Shown here: in pieces, positions 43,325 through 51,518 of the stretch
Layout of the letters: each line of letters begins with the position of its first letter
Position numbering within the stretch: position 1 is the stretch's first letter
Source of the DNA: RYN-230 sp963793825
Lineage (GTDB): Bacteria; Actinomycetota; Actinomycetes; Streptosporangiales; Streptosporangiaceae
NCBI GenBank assembly: GCA_963793825.1
Contig: CAWCBE010000002.1
Span: forward strand, 372,001-436,000
Direction of reading: 5' to 3'
Length of the DNA stretch: 64,000 bases
Translations under genes and position numbers: made by a program
Notes under the pieces: model-generated
Seen by the model: the letters and a program-made list of their open reading frames with translations, nothing else
The model's database searches: none
Told to the model about the DNA's origin: nothing

Positions 43325-44683
43325 ATGGATAGACGAATCTTCGGCCTGGAAAACGAATACGGGGTCACCTGCACCTTCCGGGGGAGCAGGCGGCTGTCGC
43401 CGGACGAGGTGGCCAGGTACCTCTTCCGCCGCGTGGTGTCCTGGGGCAGGAGCAGCAACGTGTTCCTGCGCAACGGGGCGCGGCTGTACCTGGACGTGGG
43501 CAGCCACCCCGAGTACGCCACCCCGGAATGCGACAGCATCCTCGACCTCGTCGTGCACGACAAGGCGGGCGAGCGGATCCTGGAAGGCCTGCTGGTGGAC
43601 GCGGACCGGCGGCTCCGCGAGGAGGGCATCGCCGGCGACATCTACCTGTTCAAGAACAACACCGACTCGGCGGGCAACTCGTACGGCTGCCACGAGAACT
43701 ACCTGGTGGGCCGGCACGGCGAGTTCGGCCGGCTGGCCGACATCCTGATCCCGTTCCTGGTCACCCGCCAGGTCATCTGCGGGGCCGGCAAGGTGCTGCA
43801 GACGCCGCGGGGCGCGGTCTACTGCGTCAGCCAGCGGGCCGAGCACATCTGGGAAGGCGTCTCGTCGGCAACGACCCGGTCCCGGCCGATCATCAACACC
43901 CGCGACGAGCCGCACGCCGACGCCGAGCGGTTCCGGCGGCTGCACGTGATCGTGGGCGACTCGAACATGAGCGAGACCACCATGCTGCTCAAGGTCGGCG
44001 CCACCGACCTGGTGCTGCGCATGGTGGAGGCGGGCACGGTGATGCGCGACCTGACCCTGGAGAACCCCATCCGGGCCATCCGGGACGTCAGCCACGACAT
44101 GACCGGGCGCCGCCGGGTCCGGCTGGCCAACGGCCGGGAGGCCAGCGCCCTGGACATCCAGCGCGAGTACCTGGCCAAGGCGCGGGACTTCACCGACCGC
44201 CGCGGCGCGGACGACGTGACCCGGCGGGTGCTGGACCTGTGGGAGCGCACCCTGCACGCGGTGGACACGCAGAACTTCGGCCTGGTCAACCGCGAGATCG
44301 ACTGGATCACCAAGTACCAGCTGATCGAGCGGTACCGCGGCAAGCACGACCTGCCGCTGTCCTCGCCGCGGGTAGCCCAGCTGGACCTGGCCTACCACGA
44401 CGTGCACCGCGGCCGCGGCCTGTACTACCTGCTGCAGAAGCGCGGCGCGGTGGCCCGGACCGCGCGGGACATCGACATCTTCGAGGCCAAGTCGGTCCCG
44501 CCGCAGACCACCCGGGCCCGGCTGCGCGGTGAGTTCATCCGGCGCGCCCAGGAGCGGCGCCGCGACTTCACCGTGGACTGGGTGCACCTCAAGCTGAACG
44601 ACCAGGCCCAGCGGACCGTGCTGTGCAAGGACCCGTTCCGTTCCGTGGATGAGCGGGTGGAGAAGCTCATCGCCGGCATGTGA
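43325..44683 (+). CDS. pafA: Pup-protein ligase
   Basis: This 452-residue ligase phosphorylates the C-terminal Glu of Pup with ATP and attaches it to substrate lysines. The N-terminal metal-binding segment is FGLENEYGVTCTF, where relatives usually read ETEFG or ETEYG. Further motifs are SWGRSSNVFLRNGARLYLDVG, HPEYATPECD, FKNNTDSAGNSYGCHENYL and RPIINTRDEPHADAERF, and the C-terminus is VHLKLNDQAQRTVLCKDPFR. ATG 43325 gives the usual family length and the normal MDRR beginning; GTG 43316 would add three residues. A TAGGGT at 43307 is the likely -10. Confidence 0.97.
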   Translation: MDRRIFGLENEYGVTCTFRGSRRLSPDEVARYLFRRVVSWGRSSNVFLRNGARLYLDVGSHPEYATPECDSILDLVVHDKAGERILEGLLVDADRRLREEGIAGDIYLFKNNTDSAGNSYGCHENYLVGRHGEFGRLADILIPFLVTRQVICGAGKVLQTPRGAVYCVSQRAEHIWEGVSSATTRSRPIINTRDEPHADAERFRRLHVIVGDSNMSETTMLLKVGATDLVLRMVEAGTVMRDLTLENPIRAIRDVSHDMTGRRRVRLANGREASALDIQREYLAKARDFTDRRGADDVTRRVLDLWERTLHAVDTQNFGLVNREIDWITKYQLIERYRGKHDLPLSSPRVAQLDLAYHDVHRGRGLYYLLQKRGAVARTARDIDIFEAKSVPPQTTRARLRGEFIRRAQERRRDFTVDWVHLKLNDQAQRTVLCKDPFRSVDERVEKLIAGM

Positions 44684-44746
44684 CCGGCCCCGGCCGGGCT
44701 AACCCGGCCCCGTTCCGCGCCTTTCCTCCCTAACGTAACCTCCGCG

Positions 44747-44772
44747 GCGCAGCAGCCACTAAGCTGCTGCGC
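44747..44772 (+). terminator. 9-bp GC-rich hairpin after pafA
   Basis: GCGCAGCAG (44747-44755) pairs with CTGCTGCGC (44764-44772) around an 8-nt loop. It lies between the pafA stop and the next gene and has no U-tract. It may be a terminator or part of the following leader. Confidence 0.45.
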
Positions 44773-44807
44773 GCCGCCGCGCGGCGGGGGGAGAGGGCAG
44801 GGAGCGG

Positions 44808-46445
44808 ATGCGGGACGCGGGCCGGGCGTCGCGCTGGCCGGTGGGGCTGGCCGTCTGCGCCGCCGCCGCCGTCCTGTTCGCCTGCTACCTGCGCGTGTCC
44901 TGGACCCAGCCGGTCAACTCGGACGGGGCGGCCAACGCGCTGCAGGCCTGGGACATGGTGCACGGCAACCTGCTGCTGCACGGATGGTCCTTGTCCGACG
45001 TGTCCTTCTACACCACCGAACTGCCGCAGTACGCCCTGCTGGAGCTCGTGCTGGGCCGCGGTCCCGGGGTGGTCCACGTGGCCGCGGCGATGACCTACAC
45101 CCTGGTCGTGCTGCTGACCGCCCTGCTGGCGGCGGGGCCGAGGCGCAGTGCGGACCGCGCGGCGCCCCAGCGGCTCGGGCGCGCGGTGATCGCGGCCGGG
45201 ATCATGCTCGCGCCCCAGCCGGGCAACGGGGCGTACGTGCTGCTGCTGTCGCCAGACCACGTGGGCAGCACGGTGCCGGTGCTGGCCGCGCTGCTGCTGC
45301 TCGACCGGATGACGGCCGCCCGGGGGAGCGGCCCCGCGGAACTCCCCGCCCGGCTGCCCCGCGACGGCGACGCCCCGGAAGCCCGGACCCGGGGCTGGGT
45401 CCTGCTGGCGGTGGCCGCGCTGCTGGCCATCGGGCTGGTCGCGGACCCGGTGGTGGCCTATACCGGGGTGGTCCCGCTGCTGGTGGCCTGCGCGGTGCGC
45501 AGTTACCAGGGTGCCGTCATCCGGCAGCAGCCCTGGGCCAGCCAGCGCTACCCGCTGCTGCTGGGGGCAGCCGCGATCGGCTCGGCCGGGGCGGCCGCCG
45601 TGATCAGCCACGGGCTGCGCGCGCTGGGCGGGTATCAGGTGTCGCCGGTGCACCCGTACTTCACCACCACCGCGGCGCTGTCCCGGCACCTGCCGACCGC
45701 GGCCGCGGGCACGGCCGGGCTGTTCGGCGCGGACTTCTTCGGCCAGCCGGCCGCGCTCGGCGCCGGGCTGGCCCTGGTCCACCTGGCCGGGCTGACCGCG
45801 GCCGGCGGCGCGGTGTGGCTCGGGCTGCGCCGCTACACCCGGCTGCCGGACCTGGTCACGCTCACCCTGGTCACCGCGGTGGTGCTGAACCTGGCCGGGT
45901 ACGTGCTCAGCACCCGGGTGACCGACGTGCGCAGCGCCCGGGAGATGGTGGTGATCCTGCCGTTCGGCGCCGCGCTGGCCGGCCGCCTGCTGGGAGACAA
46001 GCTCACCGCGCCCCGGCTGCGCCCGCTCACCGCCATCGTGCTGGCGTGCTACCTGGTCTCGCTGGGCTACGCCATGGCGCAGCCGGCCGTGCCCGCGGCG
46101 GGCCAGCGGCTGGCTGACTGGCTGGCCGCCCGGCGGCTGGGCTCGGGCCTGGCCCCGTACTGGCAGGCTGACGTCATCACGCTGGCCAGCCACGGCACGG
46201 TCCGGGTGAGCCCGGTCTGCGTGACCGGCCACCGGGTCACCGCGGAGCACTGGGAGTCCCGGGCGGACTGGTACCGTCCCCGCCGCAGCCGGGCCACTTT
46301 CCTGATCGTAGGCGGCTCCGCTTCCTGCAACGACGTCACCGCAGCCCAGGCCCGGTCGGCATTCGGCCAGCCGGCGCACAGCTACCGGGTGGACGGATAC
46401 ACCGTGATGGTGTGGCCGCGGAACCTGCTCACTGTGGTCAGGTGA
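44808..46445 (+). CDS. Polytopic membrane protein, GT-C glycosyltransferase-like
   Basis: This 545-residue protein has about ten predicted membrane helices and an extracytoplasmic C-terminal tail (about 440-545). The first loop contains VNSDGAANALQAWDMVHGN, where the Asp after helix one resembles the catalytic position of GT-C glycosyltransferases such as the GT39/ArnT types. The tail has paired cysteines (VCVTGHRVT and SASCNDV) that could form a disulfide. The ATG follows a GGGAGAGGGCAGGGAG site. I do not recognise a specific family, so the glycosyltransferase reading is tentative. It is an isolated gene between pafA and the FKBP lipoprotein. Confidence 0.7.
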   Translation: MRDAGRASRWPVGLAVCAAAAVLFACYLRVSWTQPVNSDGAANALQAWDMVHGNLLLHGWSLSDVSFYTTELPQYALLELVLGRGPGVVHVAAAMTYTLVVLLTALLAAGPRRSADRAAPQRLGRAVIAAGIMLAPQPGNGAYVLLLSPDHVGSTVPVLAALLLLDRMTAARGSGPAELPARLPRDGDAPEARTRGWVLLAVAALLAIGLVADPVVAYTGVVPLLVACAVRSYQGAVIRQQPWASQRYPLLLGAAAIGSAGAAAVISHGLRALGGYQVSPVHPYFTTTAALSRHLPTAAAGTAGLFGADFFGQPAALGAGLALVHLAGLTAAGGAVWLGLRRYTRLPDLVTLTLVTAVVLNLAGYVLSTRVTDVRSAREMVVILPFGAALAGRLLGDKLTAPRLRPLTAIVLACYLVSLGYAMAQPAVPAAGQRLADWLAARRLGSGLAPYWQADVITLASHGTVRVSPVCVTGHRVTAEHWESRADWYRPRRSRATFLIVGGSASCNDVTAAQARSAFGQPAHSYRVDGYTVMVWPRNLLTVVR

Positions 46446-46496
46446 TGCCGGTAGGCTGGCGGCGCTCATCACCTGACATGACAAGGTTCCCACCTC

Positions 46497-47453
46497 ATGC
46501 GACGCTTCGCCGTTCTGCTGTCCGTCCCGCTGCTGGGTGCGCTTGCCCTGGCCGGCTGCGGTTCCTCGTCCGGTTCCGCCAGCTCGACCGTGGCGGTGAG
46601 CGGCAAATTCGGCACGAATCCGACGATCACCATCCCGAGCCAGTCGGCCGACAGCAAGCTCACGGTCAAGACCCTCATCGAGGGCAACGGCCCGGCGCTG
46701 ACCAAGACGGACGCCTTCGTCGGCAACTACGCCGTGTACATCTGGAGCGGGAAGAGCCACAAGCTCGCCGAGAGCACGTTCAGCACCAAGAGCCCCGCGC
46801 TGTTCAGCGGGACGCTGCTGCCCGGGCTGGAGACGGCGCTGCAGGGCAAGAAGATGGGCAGCCGGGTGCTGGCCGTGGTCCCGCCCGCGGACGGTTACGG
46901 CAAGACCGGCAACTCCTCGGCGGGCGTCTCGGCCACGGACACCCTGGTGTTCGTGGTGGACATGATCAAGGAATTCCCGAACAACGCCTCGGCCGCCGGC
47001 ACCCAGGTGTCCAACGGCGGCGGCTCGCTGCCCACGGTGACCGCCAAGTCCGGTGTCGCGCCCACCATCGCCATGCCGCCGGCGGGCCACCAGCCGCCGT
47101 CCTCACTGACCGTCAAGACCCTGGTCAAGGGGACGGGGGCGCCGGTCACCAAGGGCCAGACCGTGGTCGTCCAGTATGTCGGCGCCATCTGGCGGACCGG
47201 CAAGGTGTTCGACTCTTCCTGGTCGCGAGGCACGCCGTTCGGCTTCACCATCGGCGCCACGCCGAGCCAGGTCATCACCGGCTGGGATCACGGCCTGCTC
47301 GGGCAGACCGTGGGCAGCCGGGTGATGCTGGTCGTCCCGCCCGCCGACGGTTACGGCAAGACCGGCAGCACTCAGGCCGGCATCAAGGGCACCGACACCC
47401 TGGTCTTCGTGGTGGACATCCTCGGCGCCATCAGCCCGTCCTCCGCGGGCTGA
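46497..47453 (+). CDS. FKBP-type peptidyl-prolyl isomerase lipoprotein, two domains
   Basis: This 318-residue secreted protein has a signal peptide and the lipobox LALAGC (Cys about 21), so it is anchored outside the membrane as a prolyl isomerase. The second FKBP domain (about 200-310) is canonical, with VVVQYVGAIW, FDSSWSRGTPFGFTIG, VITGWDHGLLGQTVGSRVMLVVPP and YGKTG. The first (about 55-160) keeps GSRVLAVVPPADGYGKTG but has lost key aromatic residues, so it may be structural only. The gene is a standard neighbour of pafA/pafBC in Actinobacteria. A TAGGCT at 46452 is the likely -10. Confidence 0.92.
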   Translation: MRRFAVLLSVPLLGALALAGCGSSSGSASSTVAVSGKFGTNPTITIPSQSADSKLTVKTLIEGNGPALTKTDAFVGNYAVYIWSGKSHKLAESTFSTKSPALFSGTLLPGLETALQGKKMGSRVLAVVPPADGYGKTGNSSAGVSATDTLVFVVDMIKEFPNNASAAGTQVSNGGGSLPTVTAKSGVAPTIAMPPAGHQPPSSLTVKTLVKGTGAPVTKGQTVVVQYVGAIWRTGKVFDSSWSRGTPFGFTIGATPSQVITGWDHGLLGQTVGSRVMLVVPPADGYGKTGSTQAGIKGTDTLVFVVDILGAISPSSAG

Positions 47454-47466
47454 CGGCGGTGCTGTT

Positions 47467-47484
47467 CCGGGGGGCACCCCCCGG
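47467..47484. terminator. G6/C6 hairpin between convergent FKBP and DoxX genes
   Basis: CCGGGGGG and CCCCCCGG form a perfect inverted repeat with only CA between the arms, so inner pairs must open. It ends 1 bp before the DoxX stop codon. It matches the first hairpin of the dispersed repeat family. Confidence 0.6.
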
Positions 47485-47485
47485 C

Positions 47486-47929
47486 TCAGCTGTCCTTGCC
47501 GCGCGAGCTGAGGCTGTCGGTCAGGGAGTCCATGATCAGGCCGGCGCCGATGCCGACCAGCCAGATGTCCTTGGCCAGCGCTACGCCCTGCTGGGTCGGG
47601 CGGAGGCTGCCCTCCATCCGCATCCCGGGCGTCCTGAGGTACAGGCCGATCAGGCCGCCGGAGAACGCGGTCAGGGCCAGCCCGGCCACGCCTGCGGGTA
47701 CCACCGGCAGCAGCAGGGTGGTGCCGACGGCGATCTCGCCCGCCGCCAGCAGCCGGGTGAAGTCCTGCGGCTTCATCTTGCCCAGGAACGGGTACGTCGA
47801 GGCCGCCATGCCGTGCAGCCGGGCGGCGGTCTCCTCGTCGGCGGACAGCTTGCCCACGCCGGAGTTGAGGATGAACGTCCCCGCGCTGAGCCGGAGGGGC
47901 AAGGTTCGGGCTAGTGACGCGAGCCGCAT
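47486..47929 (-). CDS. DoxX-like membrane protein
   Basis: This 147-residue protein has four predicted membrane segments, beginning MRLASLARTLPLRLSAGTFILNSGVGKL and including LLAAGEIAVGTTLLLPVVPAGVAGLALTAF. This is the DoxX/DUF4267-like layout. The ATG has an AGGAG site 8 nt upstream. DoxX relatives take part in oxidative-stress complexes or thiosulfate oxidation, but this small actinobacterial type has no assigned activity. It lies between the convergent FKBP gene and the co-directional DUF3866 gene. Confidence 0.82.
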   Translation of the reverse strand: MRLASLARTLPLRLSAGTFILNSGVGKLSADEETAARLHGMAASTYPFLGKMKPQDFTRLLAAGEIAVGTTLLLPVVPAGVAGLALTAFSGGLIGLYLRTPGMRMEGSLRPTQQGVALAKDIWLVGIGAGLIMDSLTDSLSSRGKDS

Positions 47930-47961
47930 GGCGGGGCTCCTTTCTGCTGCCTGCAAGCCAT

Positions 47962-49053
47962 TTAACCGGCCGTGGCCCAGCCGTCCGCGATCAGGGTGGC
48001 AGCGTGCCGCCCGGCCGCCGCCGCGGCCAGGAAGTAAGCCAGGTCCGCGTCCAGGCTCCGGCCCATGGTGGAAAGGGGCACGGGGCAGTCCCGCAGCGCG
48101 TCCTCGAGGCCGCCGGTGCCGACGGTGACCAGCGTGTGCCGGGCGGCCAGGGCGGCGGCCTGCCCCGCGACCAGCGCGCCGAACTCCCCGGGCAGGTCCG
48201 GGAGGATGACGTCGGCGCGGGCCAGCGCCACCCGGCCGTAGCTGGTCAGGCTGTGATGGGACAGGCCGCGGTGCCGCGCCCGGGGGTCCGCGGCGCTGAT
48301 CCGCAGCGCGGCCACCGGGCGGCCGCCGAGCACCGCGGCCGCGTTCACCGCCTCGCCGCAGGCCACCCCGGAGAACCCCCACCGGGTGCCGGTGCCCAGG
48401 TTGCCCGGCCCCTGGGTGACGATAATGGCCTCGGCGCCGAGCACGTGCCGGGCCGCGAGCAGCCCGGTGTGCAGGGTGACCGTCTCCAGGTCCCCGCCGA
48501 AGGACTGGCCGGTGCTGACGGTGCCGCGCAGCCAGCCGGCCTCACGCAGCCCGGCCGCGGACCGGGAGAACCAGGCGGGCAGCGCGCCGCCGTCCAGCAT
48601 CACGTAAACGGCGGCCGGCGGGTCCGGGCGGCCGGCCCGCAGCCCGGCCAGCACCGCGGGCAGCGCCGAATGCAGGTCGGCCACGACCACCGGGACCCCG
48701 CCGATGTCGTCCGCGGTGCGCAGCACCTCGTGATGGGGCGAATCCTGCTCATCGGCGCCGAGCACGGTGGCCTGCTGCGGGGTGTAGCGGGCCTTGACCA
48801 GGTGCCCGGGGCCGTCCGGGTCCGGCGGCAAGCGGTCCGGCAGCGCCACCACCAGGGCGTAGCCGCCGGTGCCGAGGCCGAGAGCCAGCGCGGTGGTGTT
48901 CAGCAGCACCCGGTCGCCGGGCTCCGGGCGGCCGGTCAGCGGCGGGTAGGCCAGCGCCCGCATCCGCTCGCCACCCACAGCGACCTCGAACTCCGCCGCG
49001 CCAGGCCACTCGCGGCGGACCGCCAAAACCTCGCCACTGCGCCACCTGATCAC
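47962..49053 (-). CDS. DUF3866 family protein
   Basis: This 363-residue cytoplasmic protein matches the DUF3866 family found in Actinobacteria and Firmicutes. It starts with a short beta-barrel-like region (EFEVAVGGERMRALAYPPLTG). Conserved segments are NTTALALGLGTGGYALVVA, SPHHEVLRTADDIGG, IIVTQGPGNLGTGTRWGFSGV and RHRGLSHHSLTSYGRVALA; the Gly-rich and His-rich motifs suggest a nucleotide or metal site. Its function is unknown. The GTG start lies 6 nt after a TACCCT box (leaderless), back to back with the pafB promoter. Confidence 0.87.
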   Translation of the reverse strand: MIRWRSGEVLAVRREWPGAAEFEVAVGGERMRALAYPPLTGRPEPGDRVLLNTTALALGLGTGGYALVVALPDRLPPDPDGPGHLVKARYTPQQATVLGADEQDSPHHEVLRTADDIGGVPVVVADLHSALPAVLAGLRAGRPDPPAAVYVMLDGGALPAWFSRSAAGLREAGWLRGTVSTGQSFGGDLETVTLHTGLLAARHVLGAEAIIVTQGPGNLGTGTRWGFSGVACGEAVNAAAVLGGRPVAALRISAADPRARHRGLSHHSLTSYGRVALARADVILPDLPGEFGALVAGQAAALAARHTLVTVGTGGLEDALRDCPVPLSTMGRSLDADLAYFLAAAAAGRHAATLIADGWATAG

Positions 49054-49059
49054 TCCCGC

Positions 49060-49069
49060 AGGGTAGCGT
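49060..49069. promoter_or_regulatory. Overlapping divergent -10 boxes of DUF3866 gene and pafB
   Basis: On the minus strand TACCCT (49060-49065) lies 6 nt from the DUF3866 GTG. On the plus strand TAGCGT (49064-49069) predicts a start at about 49076 for pafBC. The two hexamers overlap by 2 bp, so the polymerases cannot occupy both at once. Confidence 0.45.
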
Positions 49070-49105
49070 CATGAGTTGAACGGGCGGGCGGGCGAAGGAC
49101 TAGCG

Positions 49106-50056
49106 ATGTCACGAAGGAAAACCGAACGGCTGCTGGGCCTGGTTGTCTGCCTGCTCTCCAGCGAGCGGTACCTGACCGCGCTGCAGATCCGTGACGCGGT
49201 GCCCGGCTACCCGGAGTCCTTCGAGGCGTTCAAGCGCATGTTCGAGCGGGACAAAGAGGAGCTCAGGGAACTCGGCATCCCGCTGGAGACGGGGTCCAAT
49301 TCGCCGCTCGACGACGAGGCCGGGTACCGCATTCCCCGGCAGGCTTACGTTCTGCCGGAAATACGGCTGGAACCGGATGAGGCCGCGGTGCTCTCGCTGG
49401 CCGCGCGGGTCTGGCGGCAGGCCGAGCTGGCCGGGGCGGCGGCCGGCGCGCTGCTCAAGCTGCGGGCCGCCGGAGTGGACGCCGAAGAGACACCGCAGCC
49501 GGGGATCGAGCCGCGGCTGCAGGCCGGCGAGGCCGCGTTCGGCCCGCTGTGGCAGGCGGTGCGGGACGGGCGCCCGGTGAGCTTCGCTTACCGGGCCGCC
49601 GGGCGCAGCGAGCCGCAGCAGCGGCGGCTGGAGCCATGGGGAGTGGTGAACCGGCACGGCCGCTGGTACGTCGCCGGGCAGGACACCGACCGCGGGGCGG
49701 AGCGGGTCTTCCGGCTCAGCCGGATCGAGGGCCCGGTGCGGTTCACCGGCCCGGCCGGATCGGTCGCCGTGCCCGAGGGCACCGACGTGCGGGAGACCGT
49801 CCGCGAGTGGGACACCCACCCGCCGCCGCGGCGCTCGGCCGTGCTCCAGGTGCGGCAGGGGGCCGGCCACGGCGTGCGGCGCTACGCGACAGCGGTGCGC
49901 CCCGGCCCGCCCGGCTGGGACCTGGTCGAGGCACCGTTCTCTGACGTCGGCTGGTTCGCCGAACACCTGGCCTCGTTCGGTGCCGTGGTCCTGGCGCTCG
50001 AGCCGGCCGACCTGCGGGAGGCTGTCATCACCCAGCTGAAGGGAGTCCTGGCGTGA
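49106..50056 (+). CDS. pafB: WYL-domain transcriptional regulator PafB
   Basis: This 316-residue protein has an N-terminal winged helix (RRKTERLLGLVVCLLSSERYLTALQIRDAV) and a DEAD-like WCX extension. The WYL domain (about 150-230) includes VSFAYRAAG, RLEPWGVVNRHGRWYVAGQDTDRG and RVFRLSRI. With PafC it forms an activator of DNA-damage genes in mycobacteria, where it responds independently of LexA. ATG 49106 is preceded by GAAGGA; a TTG at 49076, 6 nt after the -10, is an in-frame alternative. The stop overlaps pafC (GTGATG). Confidence 0.93.
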   Translation: MSRRKTERLLGLVVCLLSSERYLTALQIRDAVPGYPESFEAFKRMFERDKEELRELGIPLETGSNSPLDDEAGYRIPRQAYVLPEIRLEPDEAAVLSLAARVWRQAELAGAAAGALLKLRAAGVDAEETPQPGIEPRLQAGEAAFGPLWQAVRDGRPVSFAYRAAGRSEPQQRRLEPWGVVNRHGRWYVAGQDTDRGAERVFRLSRIEGPVRFTGPAGSVAVPEGTDVRETVREWDTHPPPRRSAVLQVRQGAGHGVRRYATAVRPGPPGWDLVEAPFSDVGWFAEHLASFGAVVLALEPADLREAVITQLKGVLA

Positions 50057-51045
50057 TGTCCCCGGCGCCCTCGGCGAGCACCAGTTCGCTGCGGTTGCAG
50101 CGGCTGCTGGCCCTGGTGCCCTACGTGATCAGCCGGAAGGTGGTCGGCCTGGCCGAGACGGCCGAGGCGTTCGGGGTCAGCGAGCGCGAGCTGGTCGATG
50201 ACCTGAACTTGCTGTGGTGCGTGGAACTGCGCTCCCCGGACCCGTACTGCCCCATCGACCTGTCCTATGAGGGCGGCGAGATCGTGGTCAGCCAGGCGGA
50301 GCTGATGGACCGGCCACTGCGGCTGGCCGTGGACGAGGCCAGCGCGCTGCTGGTCGCGCTGCGCATGCTGGCCGAGGTGGGCAATGTGGCGCCGGTGCCC
50401 GGCCTGGCCGAGGGGTCGGCACTGAGCCGGACCATCGCCAAGCTGGAGGCCGCGGCGGGCGAGGCGGCCGTGCCCAGCGCCCAGGTGGCCATCCAGGTGG
50501 ACCGGACGGCCCAGCAGGCGGTGCTGGTGGCGCTGCGGGACGCGCTGGCCCGCGGCCGCCGGGTGCACCTGACCTACTACGTGCCGGGGCGGGACGAGGC
50601 CACCGAGCGCGACGTGGACCCGATGCGGCTGCTCGTCGTAGAGGGGCGCAGCTACCTGGAGGGCTGGTGCCGCCGGGCCGAGGCGGTCCGGGTTTTCCGC
50701 CTGGACCGGGTGCTGGAGCTGCGGGTTCTCGACATCGCCGCGGAGGTCCCGCCGGAGGCGGAGCCGGTGGACGTGGACCAGGGGCTGTTCCGCCCGTCCC
50801 CGGAAGACCTGCAGGTCGTCCTCGAGCTGTCCCCGCTGGGACGCTGGGTGGCCGAGTACTACCCGTGCGAGGACATCACTGAGCTGGGCGACGGCCGGCT
50901 GCGGGTCACGCTGAGCACCCCGGACAGCCGCTGGGTGCGCCGCCTGGCGCTGCGGCTGGGCGAGAATGGCCGCATCATCAGCCCGGCCGCGCTGTCCGCC
51001 CAGGTCAGTGAGGATGCCGCCGCGGCCCTGGCGCAGTATGCTTGA
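50053..51045 (+). CDS. pafC: WYL-domain transcriptional regulator PafC
   Basis: This 330-residue partner of PafB has an N-terminal HTH (LRLQRLLALVPYVISRKVVGLAETAEAFGVSERELVDDLNLLW). The WYL domain has VHLTYYVPGRDEATERDVDPMRLLVVEGRSYLEGWCRRAEAVRVFRLDRV, followed by a C-terminal WCX domain. The start is GTG 50053 or ATG 50056, both overlapping the pafB stop. The pair is adjacent to tatA-tatC and HelY as in other Actinobacteria. A small hairpin follows its stop. Confidence 0.93.
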   Translation: MMSPAPSASTSSLRLQRLLALVPYVISRKVVGLAETAEAFGVSERELVDDLNLLWCVELRSPDPYCPIDLSYEGGEIVVSQAELMDRPLRLAVDEASALLVALRMLAEVGNVAPVPGLAEGSALSRTIAKLEAAAGEAAVPSAQVAIQVDRTAQQAVLVALRDALARGRRVHLTYYVPGRDEATERDVDPMRLLVVEGRSYLEGWCRRAEAVRVFRLDRVLELRVLDIAAEVPPEAEPVDVDQGLFRPSPEDLQVVLELSPLGRWVAEYYPCEDITELGDGRLRVTLSTPDSRWVRRLALRLGENGRIISPAALSAQVSEDAAAALAQYA

Positions 51046-51046
51046 G

Positions 51047-51064
51047 GGTCACGCTTCGGTGACC
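51047..51064 (+). terminator. Short hairpin after pafC
   Basis: GGTCAC (51047-51052) pairs with GTGACC (51059-51064) around GCTTCG, 2 nt after the pafC stop. It is weak and has no U-tract, so read-through into tatA is possible; tatA has its own TAGGCT box at 51103-51108. Confidence 0.35.
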
Positions 51065-51165
51065 AGCCGCGGCGCGTTGGTCCAATTTGAGCGTCCCAAG
51101 TGTAGGCTCGTGACAGTAGTGACCCAGCGCGGGGACACGGCGTCCCCTGGTGAAGAGGGCGGGAA

Positions 51166-51492
51166 ATGAATATCGGTGACTTGTTCGACAGCCCGATCAA
51201 GGTTCTCATCATCGCCGTGGTGCTGATCGTGCTGTTCGGCTCGAAGAAGCTGCCGGATGCGGCCCGGTCTCTCGGCAAGTCCATGCGCATCCTGAAGCGG
51301 GAGGTGCATGACCTGCGCGAGGACGACGACGAGGAGCAGCAGCCGGCGCCGGCCCCGGCCATCGCCGCTCCCGCGCCCGCCGCCCAGCCGTCCGTGGATG
51401 AGCTGCAGCGGCAGATCCACGACCTGCAGGCCAAGGCGGCCTCGGCGGAAGCGGCGAAGCCTGCGGAGGCCCAGAGCACCCAGGCCGGCTGA
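51166..51492 (+). CDS. tatA: Twin-arginine translocase subunit TatA
   Basis: This 108-residue protein has one N-terminal membrane helix (about 9-24, KVLIIAVVLIVLFGSKKLP) with the conserved FG hinge, an amphipathic helix (DAARSLGKSMRILKREVHDL) and an acidic Pro/Ala-rich disordered tail with a final coiled-coil-like segment. It oligomerises to form the Tat pore for folded proteins. tatC follows 26 bp later. A TAGGCT at 51103 predicts a leader of about 50 nt. Confidence 0.95.
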   Translation: MNIGDLFDSPIKVLIIAVVLIVLFGSKKLPDAARSLGKSMRILKREVHDLREDDDEEQQPAPAPAIAAPAPAAQPSVDELQRQIHDLQAKAASAEAAKPAEAQSTQAG

Positions 51493-51518
51493 CCGGGCCG
51501 CGGCGTCGAGCAACGGCC

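Noticed and set aside
41651..44587. Antisense frame of about 980 codons opposite aldehyde dehydrogenase and pafA
   Set aside because: It spans two well-identified genes and an intergenic promoter region and has no family features.
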